Source of the DNA: Planctomycetota bacterium | Lineage (GTDB): Bacteria > Planctomycetota > Phycisphaerae > Phycisphaerales > UBA1924 | Direction of reading: 5' to 3' | Assembly: GCA_018242605.1 (NCBI GenBank) | Contig: JAFEBP010000005.1 | Location: forward strand, 334,861 to 398,860 | DNA length: 64,000 bases | Part shown: positions 26,831 through 36,009 of the stretch, in pieces | Position numbering within the stretch: the first letter of the stretch is position 1 | How the letters are laid out: each line of letters starts with the position of its first letter | Notes under the pieces: generated by a model | Databases searched by the model: none | What the model was told of the DNA's origin: nothing | Seen by the model: the letters and a program-made list of their open reading frames with translations, nothing else | Position numbers and translations under genes: made by a program

Positions 26831-28672
26831 ATGCCACATTCTTCCTGGAAAGCCCGTCACACGCCCAAGCTCGTCATCTGCCTTCGCGAGGGGTACGGCG
26901 TGCGGACGTTTCTCTCGGATCTGGGCGCCGGGCTGACCGTCGCCGTCATCGCGCTCCCGCTCGCGATGGCGCTGGGTATCGCCAGCATCCCGCAGAGCGT
27001 GGCGGATCAACTCGCGGCGGTCCATCCCTGGCTTACCCCGCCCGCCATGGGGCTGTTCACCGCGGTGATCGCCGGAGCCATCATCTCACTGCTCGGCGGC
27101 TCCCGGTTTCAGATCGGAGGGCCCACAGCCGCGTTCATGCCGCTGGTGTTCGGGATTTCATCGACGCACGGGTATCAGGGCCTGGTGGTTGCAACCTGCA
27201 TGGCCGGGGTGATCCTGATCCTTCTCGGTGCGTTTCGGTTCGGGGGCGTGATCAAGTTCGTGCCATACCCGGTGACCGCCGGCTTCACAGCGGGGATCGG
27301 CGTGGTCATCCTGGCGTCCCAGGTGAAGGACTTCTTCGGTCTTGCCATCCTGACCCCCGATGGCAAGCCCGCGGCCATCCCGGCGGACTTCATCGGCAAA
27401 CTTTCACTCTTCTGGGACCACCGCGAGACGTTCAACTGGTATTCTGTCGGGATCGCGTTGGGTTCTCTGCTGATCCTCGCGCAGATGCGCCGAATCGCTC
27501 CGAGGATCCCCGCCGCGGTTGTCGCTGTGGGGCTGAGCGCGGCGCTAGTCAAGTACATGGGATGGTCGACGACGACCATGCCCATCGGCGGTGAGCACGT
27601 GCGGCCGCTCGTAGAGACCATCGGTACCCGGTTCGGCGGCATCCCTTCGAATCTGCCCGTGCCGCATATGCCCGCGATGTCGTTGCAGATGGTGCGCGAG
27701 CTTATTCCCTCAGCGTCCGCGATCGCGTTCCTGGGAGCCATCGAGAGCCTCCTCTCGGCCGTGGTGGCCGACGGCATGACCGGCTATCGCCACCGTTCCG
27801 ACCAGGAACTCGTTGCCCAAGGCACGGCCAATATCGCCAGCGCCCTGTTCTTCGGGCTCCCGGCGACCGGCGCCATAGCCAGAACGGTCGCGAACATCCG
27901 CAGCGGCGGCAAGACGCCGGTCGCGGGCGTGCTGCACGCGGCGTTTATCCTGCTCTTCATGATCGCGCTTGCGCCGCTGGCCAGAGCGGTGCCGCTGGCG
28001 TCGTTGGCGGCAATCCTGGTCATGGTCGCGTGGAAGGTGAGTGAACTGGAGCACTTCCGGACGTTGCTCAAGGCGCCGCGGGCCGATGTGCTGGTGCTGC
28101 TCACCACATTCGGCCTCACCGTACTCTTCGATCTCACCATCGCGGTGGGCACGGGCATTCTGCTCTCCTCGATCCTGTTCATGAGGAGGATGGCGCAGGT
28201 GACCACGGTGACGGGCCTGAGCGAAGAAATCGAAGAAGGCCAGGAAACACAGGCCCCGGACCCCAAGGACCCAGGTTCGGTCGCCGAGCGCAAGGTACCC
28301 AAGACCGTCGAGGTGTACGAGATCAACGGCCCATTCTTTTTTGGTGTGGCCAACAACCTCCGCGACGCTTTGGACCAGATCGAGAAGCCGCCGAAGGTCA
28401 TCATCCTTCGGATGCGTTACGTGCCGCATATCGACGCGACCGGGCTCAACGCATTGCGCGAGTTCCACCGACGGTGTATCAAGCACGGCACAACCATGCT
28501 GCTCGGCGGGGTCCACGCTCACCCGCTCTTCGAGATGGTCAAGGCCGGCATGGACGAGGAAATCGGCTTGGACAACATATTTGAGAACTTGGATGATGCG
28601 CTTCGCAGGGCTCGCGTTCTGGTCGGCGCCGCTCCCAATGGTGATGCCTCCCGCGGCCCGGCGAATCAGTGA
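26831..28672 (+). CDS. SulP-family anion transporter with STAS domain
   Basis: A 613-aa inner-membrane transporter. Ten or more hydrophobic segments occupy residues about 30-440, with the SulP hallmark near the start (LGAGLTVAVIALPLAMALGI) and SRFQIGGPTAAFMP. A cytoplasmic STAS domain follows at about 480-600 (VYEINGPFFFGVANNLRDAL, then RMRYVPHIDATGLNAL). Likely substrates are sulfate or bicarbonate, usually in symport; which one cannot be read from the sequence. Its last 7 bp overlap the end of the convergent DUF1275-STAS gene, an unusual pairing of two STAS proteins. Confidence 0.93.
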   Translation: MPHSSWKARHTPKLVICLREGYGVRTFLSDLGAGLTVAVIALPLAMALGIASIPQSVADQLAAVHPWLTPPAMGLFTAVIAGAIISLLGGSRFQIGGPTAAFMPLVFGISSTHGYQGLVVATCMAGVILILLGAFRFGGVIKFVPYPVTAGFTAGIGVVILASQVKDFFGLAILTPDGKPAAIPADFIGKLSLFWDHRETFNWYSVGIALGSLLILAQMRRIAPRIPAAVVAVGLSAALVKYMGWSTTTMPIGGEHVRPLVETIGTRFGGIPSNLPVPHMPAMSLQMVRELIPSASAIAFLGAIESLLSAVVADGMTGYRHRSDQELVAQGTANIASALFFGLPATGAIARTVANIRSGGKTPVAGVLHAAFILLFMIALAPLARAVPLASLAAILVMVAWKVSELEHFRTLLKAPRADVLVLLTTFGLTVLFDLTIAVGTGILLSSILFMRRMAQVTTVTGLSEEIEEGQETQAPDPKDPGSVAERKVPKTVEVYEINGPFFFGVANNLRDALDQIEKPPKVIILRMRYVPHIDATGLNALREFHRRCIKHGTTMLLGGVHAHPLFEMVKAGMDEEIGLDNIFENLDDALRRARVLVGAAPNGDASRGPANQ

Positions 28673-29826
28673 TTGTGAGGAGCGTCGAGCAACAGCAGGC
28701 CGCGCGCGATCGCCAGTTCCAGATCCGGGCATACGTTCGACGGGTCCAGCGCATCACCCGCCCCGGCCTCCCTCATCGCGTGAAACTGCTCGCCGTTGAT
28801 GCCCGCGATGACCAGTTTCCGTCCGCGTGCGCCGGCCTGCTTCATGAGGGCCCGGAGTTCCAGGGCCGCGTTGGAGTCCAGTACGGTGACCTCGCCCAAA
28901 TCCAGAATGACGACTCGTTTGGAGGTGGGCAATCTCTCGCACCACTGCAGCAAATCGGGCAGCCGGTGTACGTGGCCGCGGCGTGATTTGTCTTTCCGAA
29001 GATGAAACACGGCGAGCCCCGCCGGCAACTGCCATCCGTCCGCACCGCCGCTCAGGTCCGTCGGCTCGATCTCGCAGATGGGCGTTCGGATGTCCTGCCA
29101 GATGATCCAGAGCAGGAACGCGACGGGAGGAACCATGCTCCACCGAGCAGCGTGGTCGTACGCCAGTGTGCCCAGCCCCGCTCCCAAGGCAAAAGACCCG
29201 ACGATCGACGTCAGCAACGCCAATCGCCGTGCCGTGGGATGCACGCGAACGCTGTGCACCAGAGCGATCGGCGGCAATGGCGGGCTGTCCGCGTTGCGGT
29301 CCCTCAGCCAGAAGAGGAACTGCACTGTTTCCGATCCAAGGTCTGTGAGCACGCCGGTGAGGTGTGTGGTGCGCACGACCCCGCTGGAAATCCGCGTGAT
29401 CGTCGCGTTCTGAAGCCCCATCGCCATCGATGCCATACCCGCCAGCAACCAGAGCGTGGCTCCGGCCGCGCGCTGCGCGGGGTCATGCAACTCGACTCCC
29501 GTTGCGAAAGCGCTCAGCAGCAAGGCTTCCACCGCCATCGGCAACACGTAGATGGACTCCCAGCGCCTGCGACGACCGGTTTCAGTCAGGAGAGCGGAGA
29601 CGCCCGCCCCGGTGAAGAAGGTGGCCAAGAGAAACAGCATGAACGCCGCCGATGCCCAGGAGCGTTCCACCAGATCCCTGCCGAGGTTGCTCGCGGTGCC
29701 CGATACGTGGCTGGTGACCGTGCCGCAGGTCAGAATCGTCAGGATGTTGGTATAGCCGGCGATCCAGGCCAGGGTGATGGCCAGGCGGGCCTGCTGAGTG
29801 AACGAATGTGCTTGCGATACGAGCAT
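28666..29826 (-). CDS. DUF1275 (YoaK-type) membrane protein fused to STAS domain
   Basis: About 386 aa from the ATG at 29826 (the longer frame to 29901 adds 25 residues). Six or more hydrophobic segments in the first 230 residues carry DUF1275 features: LAWIAGYTNILTILTCGTVT, SGTASNLGRD and MGLQNATITRISSGVVRTTH. The last 130 residues resemble a STAS/anti-sigma-antagonist fold: VVILDLGEVTVLDSNAALEL, then LVIAGINGEQFHAMREAG. DUF1275 function is unknown. Fusion to STAS, the regulatory domain of SulP transporters, hints at an anion transporter or its regulator, especially as it converges with a SulP gene. Confidence 0.8.
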   Translation of the reverse strand: MLVSQAHSFTQQARLAITLAWIAGYTNILTILTCGTVTSHVSGTASNLGRDLVERSWASAAFMLFLLATFFTGAGVSALLTETGRRRRWESIYVLPMAVEALLLSAFATGVELHDPAQRAAGATLWLLAGMASMAMGLQNATITRISSGVVRTTHLTGVLTDLGSETVQFLFWLRDRNADSPPLPPIALVHSVRVHPTARRLALLTSIVGSFALGAGLGTLAYDHAARWSMVPPVAFLLWIIWQDIRTPICEIEPTDLSGGADGWQLPAGLAVFHLRKDKSRRGHVHRLPDLLQWCERLPTSKRVVILDLGEVTVLDSNAALELRALMKQAGARGRKLVIAGINGEQFHAMREAGAGDALDPSNVCPDLELAIARGLLLLDAPHNH

Positions 29827-30208
29827 CGTCCGATCCGTGGACACTTCGCGGCACGTGTTATCGCCGATGACTGATCCCAAATCGGGAGCCATCGCCCCCA
29901 TCCGGTGCCTCGGAGTTCAGGGCATTCCGTACCCTCTCGTGCAGTCCGCGTTGATGTCAACTCAAAGGGTAGGGAGGAGTTCTCAGCGCGTTCCGTGGTC
30001 CCGATCGCAATACCCCGTTTGGGTCGCGATCGCCCCATCAAATCGAACACTCTTATTCGGAGTTTTGCTACGCTGACACCGGCGATTTCAGAAGCGAATC
30101 TGCTTCGCACCGCATTTACCGTGTTATTCGGATCCTCGCTGATCAGGGGTACGTCGCCGGCATATGGAGTTCACGAAAGCCATTCATGCCGATTCCCAAA
30201 CACCTCCC
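29827..30208. other. Divergent intergenic region
   Basis: A 380-bp gap between the minus-strand DUF1275 gene and the plus-strand DUF4126 gene. It must hold both promoters, but I can name no convincing hexamer pair, repeat or RNA gene. An in-frame ATG at 30164 could extend the DUF4126 protein by 15 residues. Confidence 0.4.
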
Positions 30209-30781
30209 ATGGACACGCTCCTGGGCTTGTGTGTAGGTATCGGTCTCGCCGCGGCGTGCGGATTTCGAGTCTTCGTGCCGCTGATGGTGCTGGCCATTGG
30301 GGCCAGAGCCGGAGCCGTTCATCTGAGCGACCAGATGGCATTCCTGGCGTCCACGCCCTCGCTGATCGCGCTAGGGACGGCAAGCGTCTTGGAGACGGGG
30401 GCCTATTGGGTGCCTTGGATCGACCACGCCTTGGATGTGGTGGCGACCCCCGCCGCGGTCGTTGCCGGTACCCTCGCGACCGCTTCACAACTGGGTGACA
30501 TGGGGCCTTTGCTGACATGGGGCGGAGCGTTAGTGGCCGGCGGCGGAGCCGCCGCGGCGTCTCAGACTCTTAATGTGTCGGCGCGTGGCGTATCGACGGT
30601 GACCACCGCAGGCGTGTTCAATCCAATCGTCTCGGCCGTGCAGAGCGCTTGCTCGGCGATTCTTGCGGTGCTGGCGGTGTTGATCCCTGTCGCCGCCGCC
30701 GTGCTGGTCGTCGGCACTGGAGTGCTCGTGCTCTGGTGGTGGAGAAGGCGGAGTCAGCGATTCGTGGCCGTGCCGGCCTAA
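30209..30781 (+). CDS. DUF4126 membrane protein
   Basis: A 190-aa integral membrane protein of unknown function. The N-terminus MDTLLGLCVGIGLAAACGFR, then VFVPLMVLAIGARAG, matches DUF4126, and four or more hydrophobic segments follow, ending in an Arg-rich cytoplasmic tail (WWWRRRSQRF). An ATG at 30164 would add MEFTKAIHADSQTPP, which lacks family character. Its stop is 3 bp from the convergent yceH stop, so it is a single-gene unit. Confidence 0.75.
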   Translation: MDTLLGLCVGIGLAAACGFRVFVPLMVLAIGARAGAVHLSDQMAFLASTPSLIALGTASVLETGAYWVPWIDHALDVVATPAAVVAGTLATASQLGDMGPLLTWGGALVAGGGAAAASQTLNVSARGVSTVTTAGVFNPIVSAVQSACSAILAVLAVLIPVAAAVLVVGTGVLVLWWWRRRSQRFVAVPA

Positions 30782-30784
30782 CCC

Positions 30785-31441
30785 TCATCCGCCGAGCGCG
30801 GCCGTGAGCTTGGCGACGCAGGTCTTGAGTTCCGCAAGTTCATTCTCAAGCCTGGCGATACGTTCGTCCAGATCGTGAACGGGGATCTCGTCGTGCGTTG
30901 GAGCACGCTGCACTTGCGTGTGCGATGCCGTCGCGTCCAGCGGGTGCAACTCGGGGCAGAACAACTGCGCGTATCGGGTCGCTCGCTCTCCCGGGCGTGG
31001 CGAGATTTCCTTGACGTACGGTTCGGGACGGGTCTTGAGCCCGTCCAGCAGCGTCTTGACCGCATCGACCGATTCCAGCGGGTGCATGCGGGTCGCGTTA
31101 CCCCTGAGTTCGCCGAGCGTTTGCGGCCCCCGCAGCCAGAGCTCCGCCAGCAACACCAGCTCCTCGGTCGAAACGCTCAGCACTTCGCGGGTGACGTGCC
31201 GAAACTTGCTGACGCGGCTACCGCTGAGCATGGCTTCACGCACCAACCCTTTGGCACGCAAACTGTCGATCGCGTCGAACACGCGCTCTTCGGTCAGCGA
31301 AGTGACCGGATCCCGATTGTTCTTCTGATTGCACCCGGTCTGCAGCGAGTTGAGCGTGAGGGGGTACTGCGCGGGAGTGGTCTGCGCCTTCTCGATCAGC
31401 GTGCCGAGCACGCGGCATTCGTCCTTATTCAAGATCAACAT
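30785..31441 (-). CDS. yceH: YceH family protein (DUF480)
   Basis: A 218-aa soluble protein: MLILNKDECRVLGTLIEKAQ, followed by the family-typical TTPAQYPLTLNSLQTGCNQK and NRDPV, then a tandem winged-helix region (LLAELWLRGPQTLGELR). A C-terminal coiled coil (LDERIARLENELAELK) ends it. DUF480 proteins are conserved and predicted to bind DNA; their role is not established. The ATG at 31441 is chosen because the family begins exactly there, although the frame stays open for 400 more codons upstream. The preceding membrane-protein gene stops 2 bp before it, so they form an operon. Confidence 0.9.
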   Translation of the reverse strand: MLILNKDECRVLGTLIEKAQTTPAQYPLTLNSLQTGCNQKNNRDPVTSLTEERVFDAIDSLRAKGLVREAMLSGSRVSKFRHVTREVLSVSTEELVLLAELWLRGPQTLGELRGNATRMHPLESVDAVKTLLDGLKTRPEPYVKEISPRPGERATRYAQLFCPELHPLDATASHTQVQRAPTHDEIPVHDLDERIARLENELAELKTCVAKLTAALGG

Positions 31442-31443
31442 GG

Positions 31444-32439
31444 TCAGACAGTACCACCTTCCCCGCGCTTGCGCGGTCGTTGGCCTTCCTCGATCCGCTG
31501 CACGATCTTGGCGGCTCGGCGACGGTCGCTGGCGAACGCTTCGTTGCGGTTCTTGACGGCCCACGCCGCCATGTTGGTGAAGCCCAGCAGCCCAAGGCAG
31601 AACGGCATCATCGACAGACCGAACACCAGAACCACGACCCCGAACGCCATAAGCGAAAGGGGTCCGACGCCGTTGCTGATGAGGACGGACAGCAGGGCAT
31701 ACGCGAGTATCCCCAGCGGTGTACCCGCGATCAGGGCGATGATCGGGCCCGAACGCAGCCTTTGGGCCGTGGTGGTGTCGTACGCCCACTCCGCGATGTT
31801 CGCGAGGTAGATGCCCACGGTGATGAGAGTGCCGCCCGCTATCAGAAGCGAAAGAAGCCCCATCAGGCCCAGGAAGCGGGCGGCTGGTGGAACTGGCCCG
31901 GAGCCGATCAGAGTGCCCGCGCCCCAGATTGCCACACCGCCCACCAGCCAAAGCGATTGTGCGCAACGGTTCCACAAACGCAGACGCCATCCTTCCGGGC
32001 GCGGCTCTCCGCTGTCGACCGGTCGAATCTCTTCGGTCGCGCCCGGCCGCGGTGTGTGCGAGTACCACACCCCGCCCCCCCAGGCCGCCGATCCCAGCAG
32101 CGTGACCCCGCAGGCGGGATGAAAGAAAGCCCCGGCAGGGCCTTCGTGCAGTGTCCATGCAATGCCGACGATCAAAATCGGCAGTCCGCACAGCATGACG
32201 AACGCGCCGCCTGCCAGAAGCCTCAGGAAGTCCGGTGAGACGTCGTTGACGGAGTCCCCGGAGAATCCTCGCCGGTATCCACGGATGGTTGTGCCGCATT
32301 CCGGGCACGGGTTTCCGGTTTTGAGTCCCCGGAGGTTGTACCCGCAGCGCGGGCAGGCCATCTCGGTGGTGACCGGAGCGTTGACCTCGGGGAGCCCCAA
32401 CGGGTTGGTGGACGTCGGTAACACGGCGTATTGAAGCAC
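31444..32439 (-). CDS. Membrane protein with N-terminal zinc ribbon
   Basis: A 331-aa protein starting at GTG. A zinc ribbon at residues about 28-50 has CPRC and CPEC knuckles (ACPRCGYNLRGL, NPCPECG), a form common at the N-termini of planctomycete membrane proteins. Five or six hydrophobic segments follow and the C-terminus is basic (QRPRKRGEGG). No catalytic motif is seen and I cannot assign a function. It lies between rsmB and yceH on the same strand with short gaps, so all three may be cotranscribed. Confidence 0.7.
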   Translation of the reverse strand: MLQYAVLPTSTNPLGLPEVNAPVTTEMACPRCGYNLRGLKTGNPCPECGTTIRGYRRGFSGDSVNDVSPDFLRLLAGGAFVMLCGLPILIVGIAWTLHEGPAGAFFHPACGVTLLGSAAWGGGVWYSHTPRPGATEEIRPVDSGEPRPEGWRLRLWNRCAQSLWLVGGVAIWGAGTLIGSGPVPPAARFLGLMGLLSLLIAGGTLITVGIYLANIAEWAYDTTTAQRLRSGPIIALIAGTPLGILAYALLSVLISNGVGPLSLMAFGVVVLVFGLSMMPFCLGLLGFTNMAAWAVKNRNEAFASDRRRAAKIVQRIEEGQRPRKRGEGGTV

Positions 32440-32484
32440 GTTCAGGCCTTTGGAGGCGACCCCATCGCCACGGCGCTCTGCGGA

Positions 32485-33819
32485 TCACTTCAGTTGAAGC
32501 ACCGCGCTGTACGCCCCGTCGTGATACTCCGTCGGGGCAACGATGCCGCTGGGCATCGTGCGGAGTTCGCTGCGAAGCACCACTCCTTGCGATGCAGCCC
32601 ACGCCGCCTGGTGCTCGTTCTCCGCGCGTTCCACGCTGCACGTGGCGTATAGCAGCGTTCCCTTGGCCGCGAGCAGCGAGATGGATTCGCGCATGATCTG
32701 CCGCTGGATGGTCATCAAGCGGCTGAGTTGCGCCTGATCACACCTGTGGCGGGCTTCCGCGCGGCGGGCCAGAACACCGGTATTGGTGCACGGCACATCC
32801 GCGAGCACAAGGTCGGCCTTGCCGCGGGCCGCGGCCTTGGCCTCTCCCGGGGTCATGACCTTGACGTGGCTCAGGTGAGCCACCGCTTCCCGGAGCGCAT
32901 GCGAGCGAACGACATCCGGGTCGCTCGCGATGATCTGCGCTCGCGGAAAGGTTGCCGCCAGTTGTCGAGTCTTGGTGCCCTGCCCCGCGCACAAATCGAC
33001 GATCAGGGCCGGGCTCATCGTGCAGACACTGCGTACGGCGAGCGAAGACGAGGCGTCCTGCACCCACAGATCCGTGCGGTCCCTGAGCAGCCCCGCCAAG
33101 GTCGGGTGCGGACCATCGAACACGTGCGAACCGGATTGAGCATGGGCCGTGCAGTTGGGCGGGAGCGGCCCCGCAAGATGCGCCGTGTTCAGCACCGTTG
33201 GCGGCGAAGCATTCAGGTTGTGACGCACAAGTTCCGCCGCCGCGTTGGGGCCAAAGTCGTCGACGAACCGCCGCACGAGCTCCAGCGGGTGCCCGGTGGC
33301 GACGGCCATCCGCTCGATCGGGTCCTTGGGCAAGGAGGCCGATTGAAGCACGATCGCGCCGCCCGCTTCATCGGGGATCTCATCCAGGGCGTTGGTCCAA
33401 ACTGCGCGACGCGTCTTTTGGGGTAAGGCACGCGGGTCCGACCGCTCTTCCGGATAGATCATCCGCGAGATCGATCGCAGCACACCGTTGACGAAGCCCG
33501 CCGCCTGAGGCCGCTCGCGCTTCTTGATCCACGCGACTGTCTCAAAGAGCGCCGCATGGGGCGGGATCCGGTCCAGAAACAGCATCTGGGCCGCGCCCGC
33601 CAGCAGCGCCGCCCTGACAAACGGGTCCGCGTCAGCCAGAGGCCTGTCCATGCGGGATTGGACGACCGCCGCGAGGGTGATCCAGCGGCGCACCACGGCG
33701 CCGACGATCGCGTGCGCTAACGCTGCCTCCCGAAGGTCGAGATTCGGCGTGGGGGGGCCCTCAAAGGGCAGTTCCGGGTAGGAGTCCAACAGCCGCGTCA
33801 CATGCCGCAACGCGACCAC
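32485..33819 (-). CDS. rsmB: RsmB-type 16S rRNA (cytosine-5) methyltransferase
   Basis: About 444 aa from a GTG at 33819. It methylates a cytosine of 16S rRNA (C967 in E. coli) using SAM. An N-terminal NusB-like helical domain (residues about 30-150, PFVRAALLAGAAQMLFLDRI) precedes the methyltransferase domain with SAM motif DLCAGQGTKT and the two catalytic cysteines in ADVPCTNTG and YATCSVE. The frame continues upstream to 34065, but that part is Arg/Gln-rich, overlaps the divergent kinase and looks non-coding; there is no internal ATG before the NusB domain, hence the GTG choice. Confidence 0.88.
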   Translation of the reverse strand: MVALRHVTRLLDSYPELPFEGPPTPNLDLREAALAHAIVGAVVRRWITLAAVVQSRMDRPLADADPFVRAALLAGAAQMLFLDRIPPHAALFETVAWIKKRERPQAAGFVNGVLRSISRMIYPEERSDPRALPQKTRRAVWTNALDEIPDEAGGAIVLQSASLPKDPIERMAVATGHPLELVRRFVDDFGPNAAAELVRHNLNASPPTVLNTAHLAGPLPPNCTAHAQSGSHVFDGPHPTLAGLLRDRTDLWVQDASSSLAVRSVCTMSPALIVDLCAGQGTKTRQLAATFPRAQIIASDPDVVRSHALREAVAHLSHVKVMTPGEAKAAARGKADLVLADVPCTNTGVLARRAEARHRCDQAQLSRLMTIQRQIMRESISLLAAKGTLLYATCSVERAENEHQAAWAASQGVVLRSELRTMPSGIVAPTEYHDGAYSAVLQLK

Positions 33820-34032
33820 GCGGCCGTTGTCGATCTGGGGGGGCCTCGATTTGTGCCGGGGAGATTTGGGCGGTTGGGCGTCTTGGTTCAACGTCTGGAC
33901 TGTACGATCACCCCAGCCATTCCTCAGCAGCCCCAAACAACTCCCCAGCCTCCGCCTTTGCCGCCGTTCTTTGATCGGCGGTTGATCCGCATCCTGCCCG
34001 TTCGACCGGACAAGCGGGGATTTCTCGCGGGC

Positions 34033-35499
34033 ATGCGGATCCGCAAGAAGCTGGTGGTACTTCACACGGTCTTTTCCCTGGTGCTCGCGGTGATTCTGCT
34101 GGTCAGTTTACGTCCGGCGATCTCAGAAGTGGTGGAGGAGGCGGAAAAGGACGAAGCCCGCGCGGTGCTCGAAACACTCCTTCCGGAGTTGGCAAAGACC
34201 GGATCTGCAACGCCAGGCTCCGGCGTTGAGTTCCGCACGGGCTCGGCCGAGTCTCTCCAATTGGAGTCTGCTGCCTTGGAAGCGGGCGCCATCCCTGGCC
34301 GGGTTGTGACTACAGATTCATCCGTGGTTGGGCCCGGCGCGGCGGTGTACTTCATCGGCAAAGCGGGCGGACCGGGCATTTATCACGTGGTCGCCGCCAA
34401 GAGCCCAGCGGCTCGTCGCGCGGCGACCCAGGTGTATTGGTTGACCGTTCTCGCATTGCTGGCGGTGTACGCCTTGGTAGCGGTGGCGCTCGAATTGGTT
34501 GTACTCCCGCAAAACGTGTACGCCCCCATCCAGCGCATGCTGATCGCCGACGGTGCGCTGCAAGCCGGGCGAAAGGTCGAAGAGATCATCCCCGAATCGG
34601 CCATCCCCAGGGACGAACTGGGCGAGATCATGAGATCCCGCAATGAGAGCGTGCTCAAACTTCGCCGACAGGAAGCGGCGCTGGCCGATGCTCTCTCCCG
34701 TCTGGAAGAGGTTGCCAACGACCTCAAACGCAAGAATCACCTCCTGGAGACCGCTCAACGCAACCTGGCCGATGCCGAACGTCTCGCCAGTCTGGGCATG
34801 ATGTCCGCGGGAATCGCCCACGAACTCAACACACCCCTGGCTGTGATCAAGGGACTGGTCGAGAAAATCGCGGCAGAGCCGCAGGCAGGCATCGATCCTT
34901 CGCAAGCCGCGCTGATGCTGCGGGTTGTTGGAAGGCTCGAGAAACTCGGCGATAGCCTGCTGGATTTTGCACGGGTCCGTCCGCCAACGAAATCGGTAGT
35001 GCTCGTACGTGCTCTTGCGCAGGAAGCAACCACCCTCGTCGCACTCGATCGTGACGCCAGGGGGATAGAAATCGCGAACAGCGTGGACCCCGCCCTGACC
35101 GTCGCGTGCGATTCCGACCGGATGGTGCAGGTGCTCGTGAATCTCGTGCGCAACGCGGTTGATGCGTTGGTGGCTTCGGGGCGGCGAAATGGCGATGGTG
35201 TCAATGGCACGGTTGTCATTGACGCGTCGACTTCTGAAAAGGATGGCCGCGAATGGCTCTCGATCACGATCGCGGACGACGGTCCCGGGATCGACGCCTC
35301 CGTTCTGCCCCGCCTTTTCGAGCCTTTTGTCAGCACACGTCTGGACGCGAAGGGCACGGGGTTGGGTCTCGCAGTGGCCGAGGGCATTGTTCGTGAACAC
35401 GGCGGCCTGATCCTGGCTCGCAATCGCGGGGACAAACCCGGCGCCGTTTTCGAAGTCATGGTTCCGTCGGGCGGTCACTCGGGTACGTCAACGACGTGA
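34033..35499 (+). CDS. Sensor histidine kinase
   Basis: A 488-aa membrane sensor kinase from the ATG at 34033 (the frame is open to 33802). A membrane segment near residues 8-28 (LVVLHTVFSLVLAVILLVSL) and a second near 135-160 bracket a periplasmic domain of about 110 residues. A HAMP-like linker and coiled coil lead to the H-box (AGIAHELNTPLAVI), N-box (LVNLVRNAVDAL), G1 (ADDGPGI) and G2 (GTGLGLAVAEGI). All catalytic positions are present. No response regulator is adjacent, so it is an orphan. It converges with pgpA, with 2 bp between the stops. Confidence 0.92.
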   Translation: MRIRKKLVVLHTVFSLVLAVILLVSLRPAISEVVEEAEKDEARAVLETLLPELAKTGSATPGSGVEFRTGSAESLQLESAALEAGAIPGRVVTTDSSVVGPGAAVYFIGKAGGPGIYHVVAAKSPAARRAATQVYWLTVLALLAVYALVAVALELVVLPQNVYAPIQRMLIADGALQAGRKVEEIIPESAIPRDELGEIMRSRNESVLKLRRQEAALADALSRLEEVANDLKRKNHLLETAQRNLADAERLASLGMMSAGIAHELNTPLAVIKGLVEKIAAEPQAGIDPSQAALMLRVVGRLEKLGDSLLDFARVRPPTKSVVLVRALAQEATTLVALDRDARGIEIANSVDPALTVACDSDRMVQVLVNLVRNAVDALVASGRRNGDGVNGTVVIDASTSEKDGREWLSITIADDGPGIDASVLPRLFEPFVSTRLDAKGTGLGLAVAEGIVREHGGLILARNRGDKPGAVFEVMVPSGGHSGTSTT

Positions 35500-35501
35500 C
35501 T

Positions 35502-36005
35502 CTAAGAAAGCATGAGGCGGGTCATCAACTGAACCATCACCGCGGCGTACACGCCTGCGATCAGATCGTCGATCAGAATTCCCCAGCCTCCCGGAATCCT
35601 CTGAAGGCCACGTGCCGGCCACGGCTTCACGATGTCCATCATGCGAAACGCCACGAACGCGTACAGAAGTGTGAACGCGGCGACATGGAAGTTCGCCAGT
35701 GCCGCGGCGGGAAGGCCCAGCAGCGGCAAACACTGGCCAGCGGTCTCGTCCGCGACCACATTTGACGGATCCTTGTACCCGAAGTGTGCTTCGGCACGGT
35801 CGCCTTGAACCACGCACGCGGCGCTGAACGCCACACAGACGGTAGCTAGAGCCAAGTGATACAGAAAAGGCGATTGATGAGGGCCCAGCCCCCCCGCGAT
35901 CAACGCTGCTGCCATTAAGACCGGAGGAAGTGAACCCCAAGTGCCCGGAGCAGGCCGCATCGCGCCCAAACCGAAGACGGTGATCCACAGCGGAGACTTT
36001 GTCAT
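35502..36005 (-). CDS. pgpA: Phosphatidylglycerophosphatase A
   Basis: A 167-aa membrane phosphatase that removes the phosphate from phosphatidylglycerol phosphate to give phosphatidylglycerol. PgpA hallmarks are present: GLGAMRPAPGTWGSLPP at the N-terminus, DPSNVVADETAGQ with the catalytic acidic residues in the middle, and FRMMDIVKPWPARGLQRIPG, then WGILIDDLIAGVYAA near the C-terminus. It starts 4 bp after the pgsA stop; the two genes encode successive steps of the same pathway. Confidence 0.95.
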   Translation of the reverse strand: MTKSPLWITVFGLGAMRPAPGTWGSLPPVLMAAALIAGGLGPHQSPFLYHLALATVCVAFSAACVVQGDRAEAHFGYKDPSNVVADETAGQCLPLLGLPAAALANFHVAAFTLLYAFVAFRMMDIVKPWPARGLQRIPGGWGILIDDLIAGVYAAVMVQLMTRLMLS

Positions 36006-36009
36006 TGAT

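Noticed and set aside
31442..32641. Upstream extension of the yceH frame by 400 codons
   Set aside because: It overlaps two real genes, and YceH proteins begin exactly at MLILNKDE; the extension is Arg/Gly/Ser-rich shadow sequence.
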